A stretch of DNA of 64,000 nucleotides from contig JAFUWY010000007.1 in NCBI GenBank assembly GCA_017477245.1, positions 50,248 to 114,247 of the forward strand. Direction: 5' to 3'. This DNA is from Bacteroidales bacterium. GTDB lineage: Bacteria > Bacteroidota > Bacteroidia > Bacteroidales > UBA932. The notes beneath the pieces were generated by a model. That model was not told the DNA's origin. It did no database searches and was given only the letters and a program-made list of their open reading frames with translations. Positions within the stretch are counted from its first letter, which is position 1. Each line of letters starts with the position of its first letter. Both the position numbers and the translations under genes were made by a program. This document shows, in pieces, positions 28,178-36,121 of this stretch.

Positions 28178-29490
28178 CAGATGTACATGTTGATGATGGC
28201 CTCGTAGAGCTCCTGCTTGCCGGAGACCGCCTTCGGCTCGCCGTTCTTCCTGGCGTATTCAACCACCTGTTCGAGCGTCAGCTTGCCGTCCTCGAAGTCC
28301 TTGCCGACACCCTTGTCGTAGGAAGCGTAGCGCTCCTTGACCATCGCGGGGATCGGGGACTTCTCGAGCAGGTCGGCCGCCACCAGCAGGGCGCGTGCCA
28401 TCACGTCCATCGCGGAGATGTGGGCGATGAAGATGTCCTCCAGGTCGGTGGAATTGCGGCGCGTCTTGGCGTCGAAGTTGGTGCCGCCCACCAGGCCGCC
28501 ACCTTTGACGATGACCATCATGGCCTGGACGAGTTCATAAAGGTCGATCGGGAACTGGTCGGTATCCCAGCCATTCTGGTAGTCGCCGCGGTTGGCGTCG
28601 ATCGAGCCGAGCAGGCCGGCGTCGACGGCGCACTGGAGTTCATGCTCGAAGGTATGGCCGGCGAGGGTGGCGTGGTTGACCTCGATATTGACCTTGAAAT
28701 CCTTGTCCAGGCCGTGGGCACGCAGGAAGCCGATCACGGTCTCGGTGTCCACGTCATACTGGTGCTTGGTCGGCTCCATCGGCTTCGGCTCGATGAGGAA
28801 GGTACCCTTGAAGCCCTTGGCGCGGGCATAGTCGCGGGCCATGCGCAGCATGGTGGCCATGTGCTCCTTCTCGCGCTTCATGTCGGTGTTGAGCAGGGTC
28901 ATGTAGCCTTCGCGGCCACCCCAGAAGACGTAGCACTCGCCGCCGAGCTCGATCGTGGCGTCGAGGGCGTTCTTGATCTGCACCATGGCGCGGGCGGCCA
29001 CGTCGAAGTCGGGGTTGGTCGAAGCGCCGTTCATGTAGCGCTTGTGCCCGAACACGTTGGCCGTGCCCCAGAGCAGCTTGATGCCGGTCTCGGCCTGTTT
29101 CTTCTTCGCGTAGGCGACGATCTCCTTGAGGTTGGCCTCATACTCCTCGATGGTCGGCGCCTCGTCCACGAGGTCGACGTCGTGGAAGCAGTAATACTCG
29201 ATGCCGAGTTTCTGCATGATCTCGAAGCCGGCGTCCATCTTGTTGCGGGCCCGCTCGAGGGGCGTCGCGCCGACGTTCCAGGGGAAGGTCTTCGTGCCGC
29301 CGGCGAACTGGTCGGCGCCCTCGGCGCACAGGGTGTGCCACCAGGCCATCGCGAACTTGAACCAGTCCTTCATCGGCTTGCCGCAGACCACCTGGCCGGG
29401 ATTATAATAGCGGTAAGCAAGGGGGTTCTTGGAATCTTTGCCTTCAAACCTGATTTTCCCCAACTCGGGGAAGTACTCTTTGTTTGCCAT
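28177..29490 (-). CDS. xylA: Xylose isomerase
   Basis: Converts D-xylose to D-xylulose using two divalent metal ions. The 437-residue length and the N-terminus ([26 protein letters not shown]) are those of the class II enzyme. The catalytic histidine is in FHDVDL, and metal ligands lie in [19 protein letters not shown] and [17 protein letters not shown]. Its TGA overlaps the ATG of xylE by one base. It starts 22 bp after the xylB stop. Confidence 0.97.
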   Translation of the reverse strand: MANKEYFPELGKIRFEGKDSKNPLAYRYYNPGQVVCGKPMKDWFKFAMAWWHTLCAEGADQFAGGTKTFPWNVGATPLERARNKMDAGFEIMQKLGIEYYCFHDVDLVDEAPTIEEYEANLKEIVAYAKKKQAETGIKLLWGTANVFGHKRYMNGASTNPDFDVAARAMVQIKNALDATIELGGECYVFWGGREGYMTLLNTDMKREKEHMATMLRMARDYARAKGFKGTFLIEPKPMEPTKHQYDVDTETVIGFLRAHGLDKDFKVNIEVNHATLAGHTFEHELQCAVDAGLLGSIDANRGDYQNGWDTDQFPIDLYELVQAMMVIVKGGGLVGGTNFDAKTRRNSTDLEDIFIAHISAMDVMARALLVAADLLEKSPIPAMVKERYASYDKGVGKDFEDGKLTLEQVVEYARKNGEPKAVSGKQELYEAIINMYI

Positions 29491-29512
29491 AAGTAAAAGC
29501 GAATTAGATGGG

Positions 29513-30994
29513 TTATTTTTGAATGGTTCTTTCTACTTCGAATTTCCAGCGGCCGTAGGCGTCCTCCAGCGGCTGCGTCCAGTCCTGCACGGGCTGGATG
29601 ACGTCCAGGCGCCTGAGGGTCGAGAACGCCTCCCCGGCGGTCTTGTAGATCCCGGCTCCGAGGGCGGCTCCGCGTGCCGCGCCGAGCGAGCCGTCCGTAT
29701 CGAAAAGCTCGATGCTGGCGCCGCAGAGGGTGGCGAGCGTGGAGCGGAAGAGCGGGCTGAGGAACATGTTGGCCCGGCCGGCGCGGATCACATCCGGGCG
29801 CAGGCCGAGGTCCTTCATGATGTCGATGCCGTAGCGGAACGAGAAGGCGATGCCTTCCTGGACGGCCCGCAGCAGGTGCACCCGGTCGTGGCGCACGAGG
29901 TCGATGCCGACGATCCGGGCGTGGGTGCTCGTGTTGGAGAGCACGCGCTCCGCGCCGTTGCCGAAGGGCAGGACGAGCAGGCCGTCGGAGCCGGCAGGCG
30001 CCTGGGCGGCCACTTCGTTCATCTCGGGATAGGACAGCGTCGGGAAGAGGTGGCGGTGGGCCCATGCGTTCATGATGCCCGTGCCGTTGATGCAGAGCAA
30101 TACGCCCATGCGGGGGTCGGGCGAGTCGGTGACATGAAGGAAGGTGTTGACGCGCGACTGCGGATCGGCCTTGGGCACGTCCGTCACGCCGTAGACGACC
30201 CCGCTCGTGCCGGCCGTCGCGGCGATCTCGCCCGGGTTGAGCACATCCAGCGAGAAGGCGTTGTTGGGCTGGTCGCCGGCACGGTAGGAGACGGGGGTGC
30301 CGGCCCGGATGCCCAGCTGGCGCTGGATGTCGGGCGTCGTGTAGGCCTGGATGCCCAGCGCCGGCACGAGGTCGGCGAACTTCTCCGCCCCGATCCCGAA
30401 ATATCCGGCGACGAAGTCCGCCCGGCGGTTCTCCTTGAAGTCCCAGAGGATGCCCTCGGACAAGCCCGTGGCCGTGGTGGTGACCGCGTCGGTCAGCCGG
30501 TAGGCGATGTAGTCGCCCGGCAGCATGAATTTCCAGATCCGGGCGTAGACCTCCGGCTCGTTCTCCTTGACCCAGGCCAGCTTGGAGGCCGTGAAGTTGC
30601 CGGGCGAGTTGAGCAGGTGCTCCATGCAGAAGTCATAGCCGATGCCGCGGAGCGCCTCTTCGCCCTTGGCGACGGCGCGGGAGTCGCACCAGATGATGGC
30701 ATCCCGCACCGGCCGGACATCCTTGTCCACGGCCACCAGGCCGTGCATCTGGTACGAGATGCCGATCGCAGCCACTTCGCCCATGTCGAAGCCGGCCTCC
30801 GTCATCTCGCGGATGCCCTCGCACATATATTTCCACCAGGACTGGGGATCCTGCTCGGCCCATCCCGGTCGGACGGCCTTGATCGGCGCCTCGGTCTTGG
30901 GGTTGGTGGCGGAAACGACACACGCGCCGCTGGCAATGTCAAGCAGCGCTACCTTGACGGATGAAGATCCGACATCTATTCCTAAAGAATACAT
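29513..30994 (-). CDS. xylB: Xylulokinase
   Basis: FGGY-family kinase phosphorylating D-xylulose. The ATP-binding N-terminal signature [17 protein letters not shown] fixes the start at 30994 (493 residues). Further conserved parts are [18 protein letters not shown] with the substrate-binding aspartate, and the C-terminal FGGY-like block ending in [16 protein letters not shown]. First gene of the xyl operon, with a TAATTTTG box 21 nt upstream. No XylR-type regulator is adjacent, unlike xyl loci of several Bacteroides; a tRNA gene lies divergently instead. Confidence 0.94.
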   Translation of the reverse strand: MYSLGIDVGSSSVKVALLDIASGACVVSATNPKTEAPIKAVRPGWAEQDPQSWWKYMCEGIREMTEAGFDMGEVAAIGISYQMHGLVAVDKDVRPVRDAIIWCDSRAVAKGEEALRGIGYDFCMEHLLNSPGNFTASKLAWVKENEPEVYARIWKFMLPGDYIAYRLTDAVTTTATGLSEGILWDFKENRRADFVAGYFGIGAEKFADLVPALGIQAYTTPDIQRQLGIRAGTPVSYRAGDQPNNAFSLDVLNPGEIAATAGTSGVVYGVTDVPKADPQSRVNTFLHVTDSPDPRMGVLLCINGTGIMNAWAHRHLFPTLSYPEMNEVAAQAPAGSDGLLVLPFGNGAERVLSNTSTHARIVGIDLVRHDRVHLLRAVQEGIAFSFRYGIDIMKDLGLRPDVIRAGRANMFLSPLFRSTLATLCGASIELFDTDGSLGAARGAALGAGIYKTAGEAFSTLRRLDVIQPVQDWTQPLEDAYGRWKFEVERTIQK

Positions 30995-31015
30995 CGCACA
31001 AAAAATTCGAATAGT

Positions 31016-31023
31016 CAAAATTA
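31016..31023 (-). promoter_or_regulatory. -7 box for the xyl operon
   Basis: TAATTTTG on the minus strand, 21 nt before xylB. No obvious operator palindrome was seen beside it. Confidence 0.58.
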
Positions 31024-31035
31024 AGAATTAATTGC

Positions 31036-31043
31036 TATATTTG
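31036..31043 (+). promoter_or_regulatory. -7 box for tRNA-Gly
   Basis: TATATTTG, about 60 nt before the mature 5' end of tRNA-Gly; it is the only recognisable box upstream of menG as well. Confidence 0.6.
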
Positions 31044-31104
31044 CACCGGAGTCGATATCAGAAATGTACCATTTGATTTCGATTTCCGCTCAAAAGCACA
31101 AGAT

Positions 31105-31178
31105 GCAGGATTAGCACATCGGTAGTGCATTGGCTTCCCAAGCCAAGGAGGAGGGTTCGACTCCCTTATCCTGCTCCA
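31105..31178 (+). tRNA. tRNA-Gly (anticodon CCC)
   Basis: Complete cloverleaf by eye: acceptor GCAGGAT/ATCCTGC, D-stem GCAC/GTGC, anticodon stem TTGGC/GCCAA with loop TTCCCAA (anticodon CCC), T-arm GAGGG-TTCGACT-CCCTT. Discriminator T is followed by an encoded CCA (31176-31178). A terminator hairpin starts 2 nt after the CCA. Confidence 0.93.
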
Positions 31179-31180
31179 GC

Positions 31181-31207
31181 GGTCCGGCCGGAAGAGCCGG
31201 ACCTTTT
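31181..31207 (+). terminator. Intrinsic terminator between tRNA-Gly and menG
   Basis: Stem GGTCCGGC / GCCGGACC with a 7-nt loop followed by TTTT. It ends 10 nt before the menG start codon. Confidence 0.8.
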
Positions 31208-31217
31208 CATTACAGAG

Positions 31218-31916
31218 ATGCCCAAGACAGAGAAAATCCGGCAGATGTTCGACGGGATCGCCCCCGATTACGACCGCCTCAACCACCTGATGTCCCTCGG
31301 CGTGGACCGCACCTGGCGCCGCCGCGCGCTGCGCGAGATCCTTGCAGACAAACCCCAGTCCATCCTCGACATCGCCTGCGGCACCGGCGACTTCAGCCTC
31401 GCCATCGCCCGGCGGATGCACCCGGAGAGCCGCGTCACCGGCATCGACCTTTCGGAAGGGATGCTCGCCGTGATGCGCGAGAAGGTCGCCAAGGCCGGCC
31501 TGGACGGGCGGATCACCTGCGCGCAAGGCGACTGCGAGGCGCTGCCCTACCCCGACGGCAGTTTCGACGTGGCCACCATCGCCTTCGGCATCCGCAATTT
31601 CGAGCACCGCGAGGCCGCCCTGGCCGAGATCCTGCGCGTGCTCAAGCCCGGCGGCCGGCTGGTCATCCTCGAGCTCTCCGTCCCGGAGAATGCCTTCCTC
31701 CGCTGGTGCTACAACCTCTATTTCATGCACTTCGTGCCCTGGATCGGCGGGCTCGTCTCCGGCGACAAATCCGCATACAAGTACCTCCCCGCCTCCGTGC
31801 AGCAGTTTCCCGGCCGCCGCGAATGGACGGCCACGATGGCCCGCTGCGGCTATACGCGCATCCGGCACAAGGCCTTCACGCTGGGCCTGTGCCGGATGTA
31901 CGTCGGAGAAAAATGA
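31218..31916 (+). CDS. menG: Demethylmenaquinone methyltransferase (UbiE/MenG)
   Basis: Last step of menaquinone synthesis: SAM-dependent C-methylation of demethylmenaquinone. 232 residues from the ATG at 31218, with the family N-terminus KIRQMFDGIAPDYDRLNHLMSLG, motif I ILDIACGTGDFS, and signature regions ATIAFGIRNFEHR and RVLKPGGRLVILELS. The C-terminus YTRIRHKAFTLGLCRMYVG is also typical. Longer upstream starts would run through the tRNA and its terminator and are rejected. There is no separate -7 box between the tRNA terminator and this start, so it may be expressed by readthrough from the tRNA promoter. Convergent with menA. Confidence 0.95.
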   Translation: MPKTEKIRQMFDGIAPDYDRLNHLMSLGVDRTWRRRALREILADKPQSILDIACGTGDFSLAIARRMHPESRVTGIDLSEGMLAVMREKVAKAGLDGRITCAQGDCEALPYPDGSFDVATIAFGIRNFEHREAALAEILRVLKPGGRLVILELSVPENAFLRWCYNLYFMHFVPWIGGLVSGDKSAYKYLPASVQQFPGRREWTATMARCGYTRIRHKAFTLGLCRMYVGEK

Positions 31917-31946
31917 GTTACTGTGGGTAAAATCACCCACAGTAAC
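31909..31946 (-). terminator. Terminator for menA (copy 1 of a repeated hairpin)
   Basis: Perfect 12-bp stem GTTACTGTGGGT / ACCCACAGTAAC, loop of 6 nt (31917-31946); on the minus strand it is followed by TCATTTTT. A near-identical hairpin with the same TCATTTTT tail occurs at 37995-38034. Confidence 0.75.
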
Positions 31947-31954
31947 TCCCAGAA

Positions 31955-32848
31955 TCAAAATAGGAGTCCAATTCCGCCAAAGACGGCGAACTGCGCCGTG
32001 CTCATGACCAGCAGCGGCAGCATCGGGTCCAGGTCCCGGTCTTTCAGCGTCCACACACCCTTCAGGTGCCGGACGAAGCCGAAAACAGACAGGACATACA
32101 GGAAATGCCAGGGACTGACCGGCAGCAGCAGCGCATACACCGTCATCAGCACCCATCCCGCCGCGACCAGCACCGTCTGGTAGATCCTGGCGCGCCGCTC
32201 CCCCATCCTGAGGGCCACGGTCACGCGCGTGGCGGCGTCGGACTTCATGTCCCGGATGTTGTTGACATTGAGCACGCCCACGCTGAAGCATCCGATGGCG
32301 GCAGCCGGCAGCAGGATCCGCCAGTCCCATTCCAGGCAGGTCAGGAACCAGCCCCCGCACACGGTCGCCAGGCCGAAGAAGATGAACACGAAGATGTCTC
32401 CCAGTCCGCGGTAGCCGTAGGGATGCTTGCCGAGCGTGTAGTGCATCGCCGCCCAGACGGCGGCGGCGCCGAGCGCGAGGAACGCGAGCGGGAGCGGCGC
32501 CAGGACCGTCCCGAAGGCGCTCCAGACCATGCCGAAGCCCAGCAGGCAGGACAGGACGGCGAAGCAGCCGATCAGCCGCTTCATCTCCGGAATGGTCATC
32601 AGGCCGTCCTGGATGGAATAATGGATACCCTGCCGGTCCGTACGGTCCGTCCCGGACAGGGTATCCCCCAATTCATTCGAAAGGTTCGACAGGATCTGCA
32701 GGCTGACCGTGGTCAGCGCCAGCAGGATCACCGTCAGGAAACGGAAGTCATGGCTGCGCACGGCCAGCAGCACGCCGAGTACGATCCCGGAGAGCGAGAG
32801 CGGGAGCGTGCGCAGCCGCATCGAGCGCAGACAGGCTTTCGCGTCCAT
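31955..32848 (-). CDS. menA: 1,4-dihydroxy-2-naphthoate polyprenyltransferase
   Basis: UbiA-superfamily membrane enzyme attaching the prenyl chain to DHNA to give demethylmenaquinone, the substrate of MenG next door. The 297-residue protein has both Asp-rich prenyl-diphosphate motifs: NLSNELGDTLSGTDRTDRQG (first) and NNIRDMKSDAATRVTVALRMG (second), with about eight hydrophobic helices between and after. Starts 4 bp after the M16 peptidase stop; last gene of that operon. Confidence 0.94.
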   Translation of the reverse strand: MDAKACLRSMRLRTLPLSLSGIVLGVLLAVRSHDFRFLTVILLALTTVSLQILSNLSNELGDTLSGTDRTDRQGIHYSIQDGLMTIPEMKRLIGCFAVLSCLLGFGMVWSAFGTVLAPLPLAFLALGAAAVWAAMHYTLGKHPYGYRGLGDIFVFIFFGLATVCGGWFLTCLEWDWRILLPAAAIGCFSVGVLNVNNIRDMKSDAATRVTVALRMGERRARIYQTVLVAAGWVLMTVYALLLPVSPWHFLYVLSVFGFVRHLKGVWTLKDRDLDPMLPLLVMSTAQFAVFGGIGLLF

Positions 32849-32852
32849 CCGC

Positions 32853-35759
32853 CTAGTAGCCGAAGATTTCCTCCAGGCTGACGACCTTCACGGTGCCGAG
32901 CGACTTGAGGTACTGCATGTCCATGTCGGCGATGTCACCGAGGATCGCGTGGGTGTAGGTGCGGTCCTTGACCCACTTGCGCTGGGTGGCGAGCACGTCG
33001 GCAAACGTCATCTGCTGCACCTTCTCGAAGACGGCCTTGTCGGTCGGCTCGGACAGGCCGAGGCGACGGCAGGCCTGGTAGCTGCGCAGCACGTTCATGC
33101 CGGTCGTGCGCTGCGTGCGCAGGCGGCTCAGCAGGGCGTCCTTGGCCACGGAGAAGGCGGCCTCGGACTCGGGCATGTCGTTGATGATCGACTCGAAAGC
33201 CTCGCCGGCCTGGCGGAGCTTGTCGTTCTGCGTGGCGATATAGGCGGTGAAGGAATAGGTGTCGTCGGCATAGGACGGGGCCGCCAGGCGGGCGCGGGCC
33301 GTGTAGGCCAGGCCGCGGGCCTCGCGCATCTCCTGGAAGACGATGGCGTTCATGCCGCTGCCGAAGTACTCGTTGTACAGCGCCAGGTCGGCCGCGTTGG
33401 CGGGATCGAAGGTCTCACCGCGGTTGGAATACTGGGTATACTGGAGCTGCTTGGCGTCATACTGGGCCAGCACAACCTGGTTGGACGGGGTCTGCTGCAG
33501 CATCGGATGCTGCTCGGGCAGCATCTTGGCGCCTTCGGCGACATGGTGGTTCTCCGCCAGGGCGGACTTCAGCTCGGACTCGGCCATCGGGCCGTAGTAA
33601 AGCAGCTCGTGGCCGCAGTCGAACACGGCACGCACCTTGGCGAGCAGCTGCTCGGAGGTCAGGGCCAGGAGCTGGGCGTCGCTCATCGCGGAAGCGCGGA
33701 CGAACTCCGGTCCGTACTGGATATAGCTGGTCAGGGCGGATCCGCAGGAACCCTGGGACTTCTTGGCGTCGACACGGTTCTTGAGCAGGTCGGCCTTCAG
33801 GTTCGCGAGGATCTCCTCGTCCGGGACGGCGTTCTTCACCACGTCCTCGAAGATGCGCAGGGCCTCCGCCATGTTCTCGCTCAGGCCGCGGATGCTGAAG
33901 GAAGACTGGAACGCACCGGCACCGGCGCTGTAGCTGCAGCCCAGCGCATACATGCGGGAGGCGATCTGCTCGACGCTCATCGTGGGCGTGCCCAGGTAGG
34001 AGAGGTAATCGAAGGCGACGCCCAGGGCGGGATCCTGCTGGGTACCGCAGTTGTAGACGCCGTTGAGCGTGAAGATGTCGTTGATGTCGTTATGCTTGTA
34101 GAGCACCTCGGCACCGGGTGCCAGGGAGAAGCGGGACATGTCCTTCGAGAAATCCGGGAAGACCGGCTCGATCGGCTTGACGACGGTGTTCTGGATCTCG
34201 GCGAGGAAGGCGCTCGTCTTGTCGCGGTTGGTCACGATCGGGGTGATCTTCGGCGCGGTGATCTTCTGGACGGTATTGTCCTCCCCCTGGCGCTTGTACA
34301 CGATCGCATAGGCGTTCTCGCCCAGGTACTGGTTGGCGAAGGCCACCACGTCCTCCTTGGTCACGGCGGCGAGACGGTCCAGCTCCTTGCAGGCATCCTT
34401 CCAGGGAATGCCGTCGATGAACGCGTTCACGTACTGGCGGGCGCGCATGCTGTTGCTCTCGAGCTGGCGCATGCGGCTGAGCTTGACGTTGTTGACCGTG
34501 GCCTCGATCAGGGAGGCGTCGAAGTCGCCGCTGCGGAGTTTGGCCACCTCGGAGAGGATCAGGTCGCGGACCTCCTCCAGCGTCTGGCCCTGCTTGGGGC
34601 TGCCCATCGCCATGAAGGAGCTGTAGTCCGGCTGGCTCTGGTAGCCGCCGTACACGCCCAGGGCTTTCTGCTGCTGGTTGATGTCCAGGTCCATCAGGCC
34701 GGCCTGGCCGTTGTAGAGGATGGAGCCGGCAATCTCGGCCACGGCCGCCGTACGGAGGTCGGAGGCACCGGGCAGGCGCCAGGCCAGGGCGAGGTTCTCG
34801 GATTCGAGGCCATAGACCTCCCGCACGATGGGGGCGGTGATCGGCGCTTCGGGCTCATACTGCAGGGTCGGGATGGAAGGATTGGGCTCCCAGTCGCCGA
34901 AATACTTCTCGAGCGCGGCCACCATCTCGTCCGGGTCGAAGTCACCGGACACGCACACGGCGATGTTGTTCGGGACATAGTAGCGGGCCAGGTGCGCCTT
35001 GATGTTGGTGATGGACGGATTCTTCAGGTGCTCCTGGGTGCCGATGGTGGTCTGCTGACCGTAAGGATGGTGCGGGTAGAGGGACTTGGCCAGCGCCTCG
35101 TACACCTTCTCGCTGTCGCGGGTCAGGGTCATGTTCTTCTCTTCGTAGACGGTCTCCAGCTCCGTGTGGAAGCCGCGGATCACCAGATGACGGAAACGGT
35201 CCGCCTGGATACGCGCCCAGTTGTCGATCTGGTTGGAGGGGATGTCCTCGGTGTAGACGGTCTCGTCGTCGGAGGTCCAGGCATTGGTCCCGGTGGCGCC
35301 GATGACGGCCATCAGCTTGTCATACTCGTTGGGGATGGCCAGCTTGGAGGCTTCGTAGCTCACGGAGTCGATCTGGTGGTAGATGGCCAGGCGCTCCGCC
35401 TCGTCGGTCGTCTGGCGGTAGACTTCGAACAGGCGCTCGATCTCGTCGAGCAGCGGTTTCTCGGCGGCGAAGTCCGTCGTACCGAACTGCTCGGTGCCCT
35501 TGAACATGATGTGCTCAAGGTAGTGGGACAGGCCCGTGGTCTCGGAAGGGTCGTTCTTGCTGCCCACCTTGACGGCCATGTAGGTCTGGATGCGCGGCTG
35601 TTCCTTGTTGACGGACATGAAGACCTTCATGCCGTTGTCCAGGGTGTAGATCTGGGTCTGCAGCGCATCACCGGGAACGGTCTCGTAGCGCTGCTTGCAG
35701 GCACCGGCCGACAGGAGCAAAAGCACCGCCGACACGATCAGTAAGGGTTTCTTTGTCAT
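32853..35759 (-). CDS. M16 family zinc metallopeptidase lipoprotein (two M16 units)
   Basis: 968 residues. A lipoprotein signal (LLSAGAC, lipid-bearing Cys21) places it in the envelope. The N-terminal unit has the inverted zinc motif HYLEH (His79, Glu82, His83) followed by MFKGT and the distal ligand region ELETVYEEKNMTL. The second half repeats the M16 fold (from about residue 540) without an HxxEH motif, as usual for the inactive partner domain. Such peptidases degrade peptides enclosed between two halves. Cotranscribed with menA; TAATTTTG box upstream. Confidence 0.9.
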   Translation of the reverse strand: MTKKPLLIVSAVLLLLSAGACKQRYETVPGDALQTQIYTLDNGMKVFMSVNKEQPRIQTYMAVKVGSKNDPSETTGLSHYLEHIMFKGTEQFGTTDFAAEKPLLDEIERLFEVYRQTTDEAERLAIYHQIDSVSYEASKLAIPNEYDKLMAVIGATGTNAWTSDDETVYTEDIPSNQIDNWARIQADRFRHLVIRGFHTELETVYEEKNMTLTRDSEKVYEALAKSLYPHHPYGQQTTIGTQEHLKNPSITNIKAHLARYYVPNNIAVCVSGDFDPDEMVAALEKYFGDWEPNPSIPTLQYEPEAPITAPIVREVYGLESENLALAWRLPGASDLRTAAVAEIAGSILYNGQAGLMDLDINQQQKALGVYGGYQSQPDYSSFMAMGSPKQGQTLEEVRDLILSEVAKLRSGDFDASLIEATVNNVKLSRMRQLESNSMRARQYVNAFIDGIPWKDACKELDRLAAVTKEDVVAFANQYLGENAYAIVYKRQGEDNTVQKITAPKITPIVTNRDKTSAFLAEIQNTVVKPIEPVFPDFSKDMSRFSLAPGAEVLYKHNDINDIFTLNGVYNCGTQQDPALGVAFDYLSYLGTPTMSVEQIASRMYALGCSYSAGAGAFQSSFSIRGLSENMAEALRIFEDVVKNAVPDEEILANLKADLLKNRVDAKKSQGSCGSALTSYIQYGPEFVRASAMSDAQLLALTSEQLLAKVRAVFDCGHELLYYGPMAESELKSALAENHHVAEGAKMLPEQHPMLQQTPSNQVVLAQYDAKQLQYTQYSNRGETFDPANAADLALYNEYFGSGMNAIVFQEMREARGLAYTARARLAAPSYADDTYSFTAYIATQNDKLRQAGEAFESIINDMPESEAAFSVAKDALLSRLRTQRTTGMNVLRSYQACRRLGLSEPTDKAVFEKVQQMTFADVLATQRKWVKDRTYTHAILGDIADMDMQYLKSLGTVKVVSLEEIFGY

Positions 35760-35790
35760 AATCTGTAGATGTTACACTGACTAACGGCAG

Positions 35791-35798
35791 CAAAATTA
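35791..35798 (-). promoter_or_regulatory. -7 box for the M16-menA operon
   Basis: TAATTTTG on the minus strand, 31 nt before the M16 start codon. Confidence 0.57.
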
Positions 35799-35888
35799 GG
35801 AAAAAATCAGGCGAAAACTTGCACTTTTCCCAAAAAGTATATACTTTAGCAGCGAAGTTTTTCATAGTTTAAGTTTAGGTTAAGTAAC

Positions 35889-36066
35889 GGACCAGTCGCA
35901 GGGATGCAACTGGTCCGTGAATTTTTTCAAATTCCCGGACCAGCTGCATCCCGCTACGCTTCATTCATCGAGGGGCGTACCCCTCGACCCCCCCCCGGTC
36001 GCTGCGCTCCGTATGTCCGTGAATTTTTTTCACAATTCCCGGACCAGCTGCATCCCGCTACGCTAC
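35889..36066. repeat. Hairpin-rich repeat element with a duplicated ~50-bp unit
   Basis: Two direct copies of a unit running from GTCCGTGAATTTTTT through GGACCAGCTGCATCCCGC to TACGCT lie at 35913-35960 and 36015-36064. The first copy is part of a long hairpin: GGGATGCAACTGGTCC (35901-35916) pairs with 35937-35952 with one mismatch, and inside it GAATTT pairs with AAATTC. Between the copies is CGAGGGG-CGTA-CCCCTCG (35969-35986), like the hairpin at 11.89 kb. Confidence 0.85.
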
Positions 36067-36092
36067 CTCTTTTATTCTTCGAAGGGAATTGC

Positions 36093-36100
36093 TATCTTCG
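36093..36100 (+). promoter_or_regulatory. Probable -7 box for the PL11 lyase
   Basis: TATCTTCG, one base off TAnnTTTG, 21 nt before the start codon. Confidence 0.4.
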
Positions 36101-36121
36101 TACAAACCAATTATTCTGCAT

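Larger units (their letters stand above)
35760..36121. other. 362-bp divergent intergenic region with promoters and a hairpin-rich repeat
   Basis: No gene seen. From left to right it holds the M16 -7 box (35791-35798), a 14-bp perfect palindrome AAAGTATATACTTT (35834-35847), a repeat element (35889-36066) and a probable -7 box for the PL11 gene (36093-36100). Confidence 0.75.

Noticed and set aside
32709-35744. 1,011-codon open frame opposite the M16 peptidase
   Set aside because: Antisense shadow; the minus-strand gene has a lipobox and zinc motif, this has nothing.
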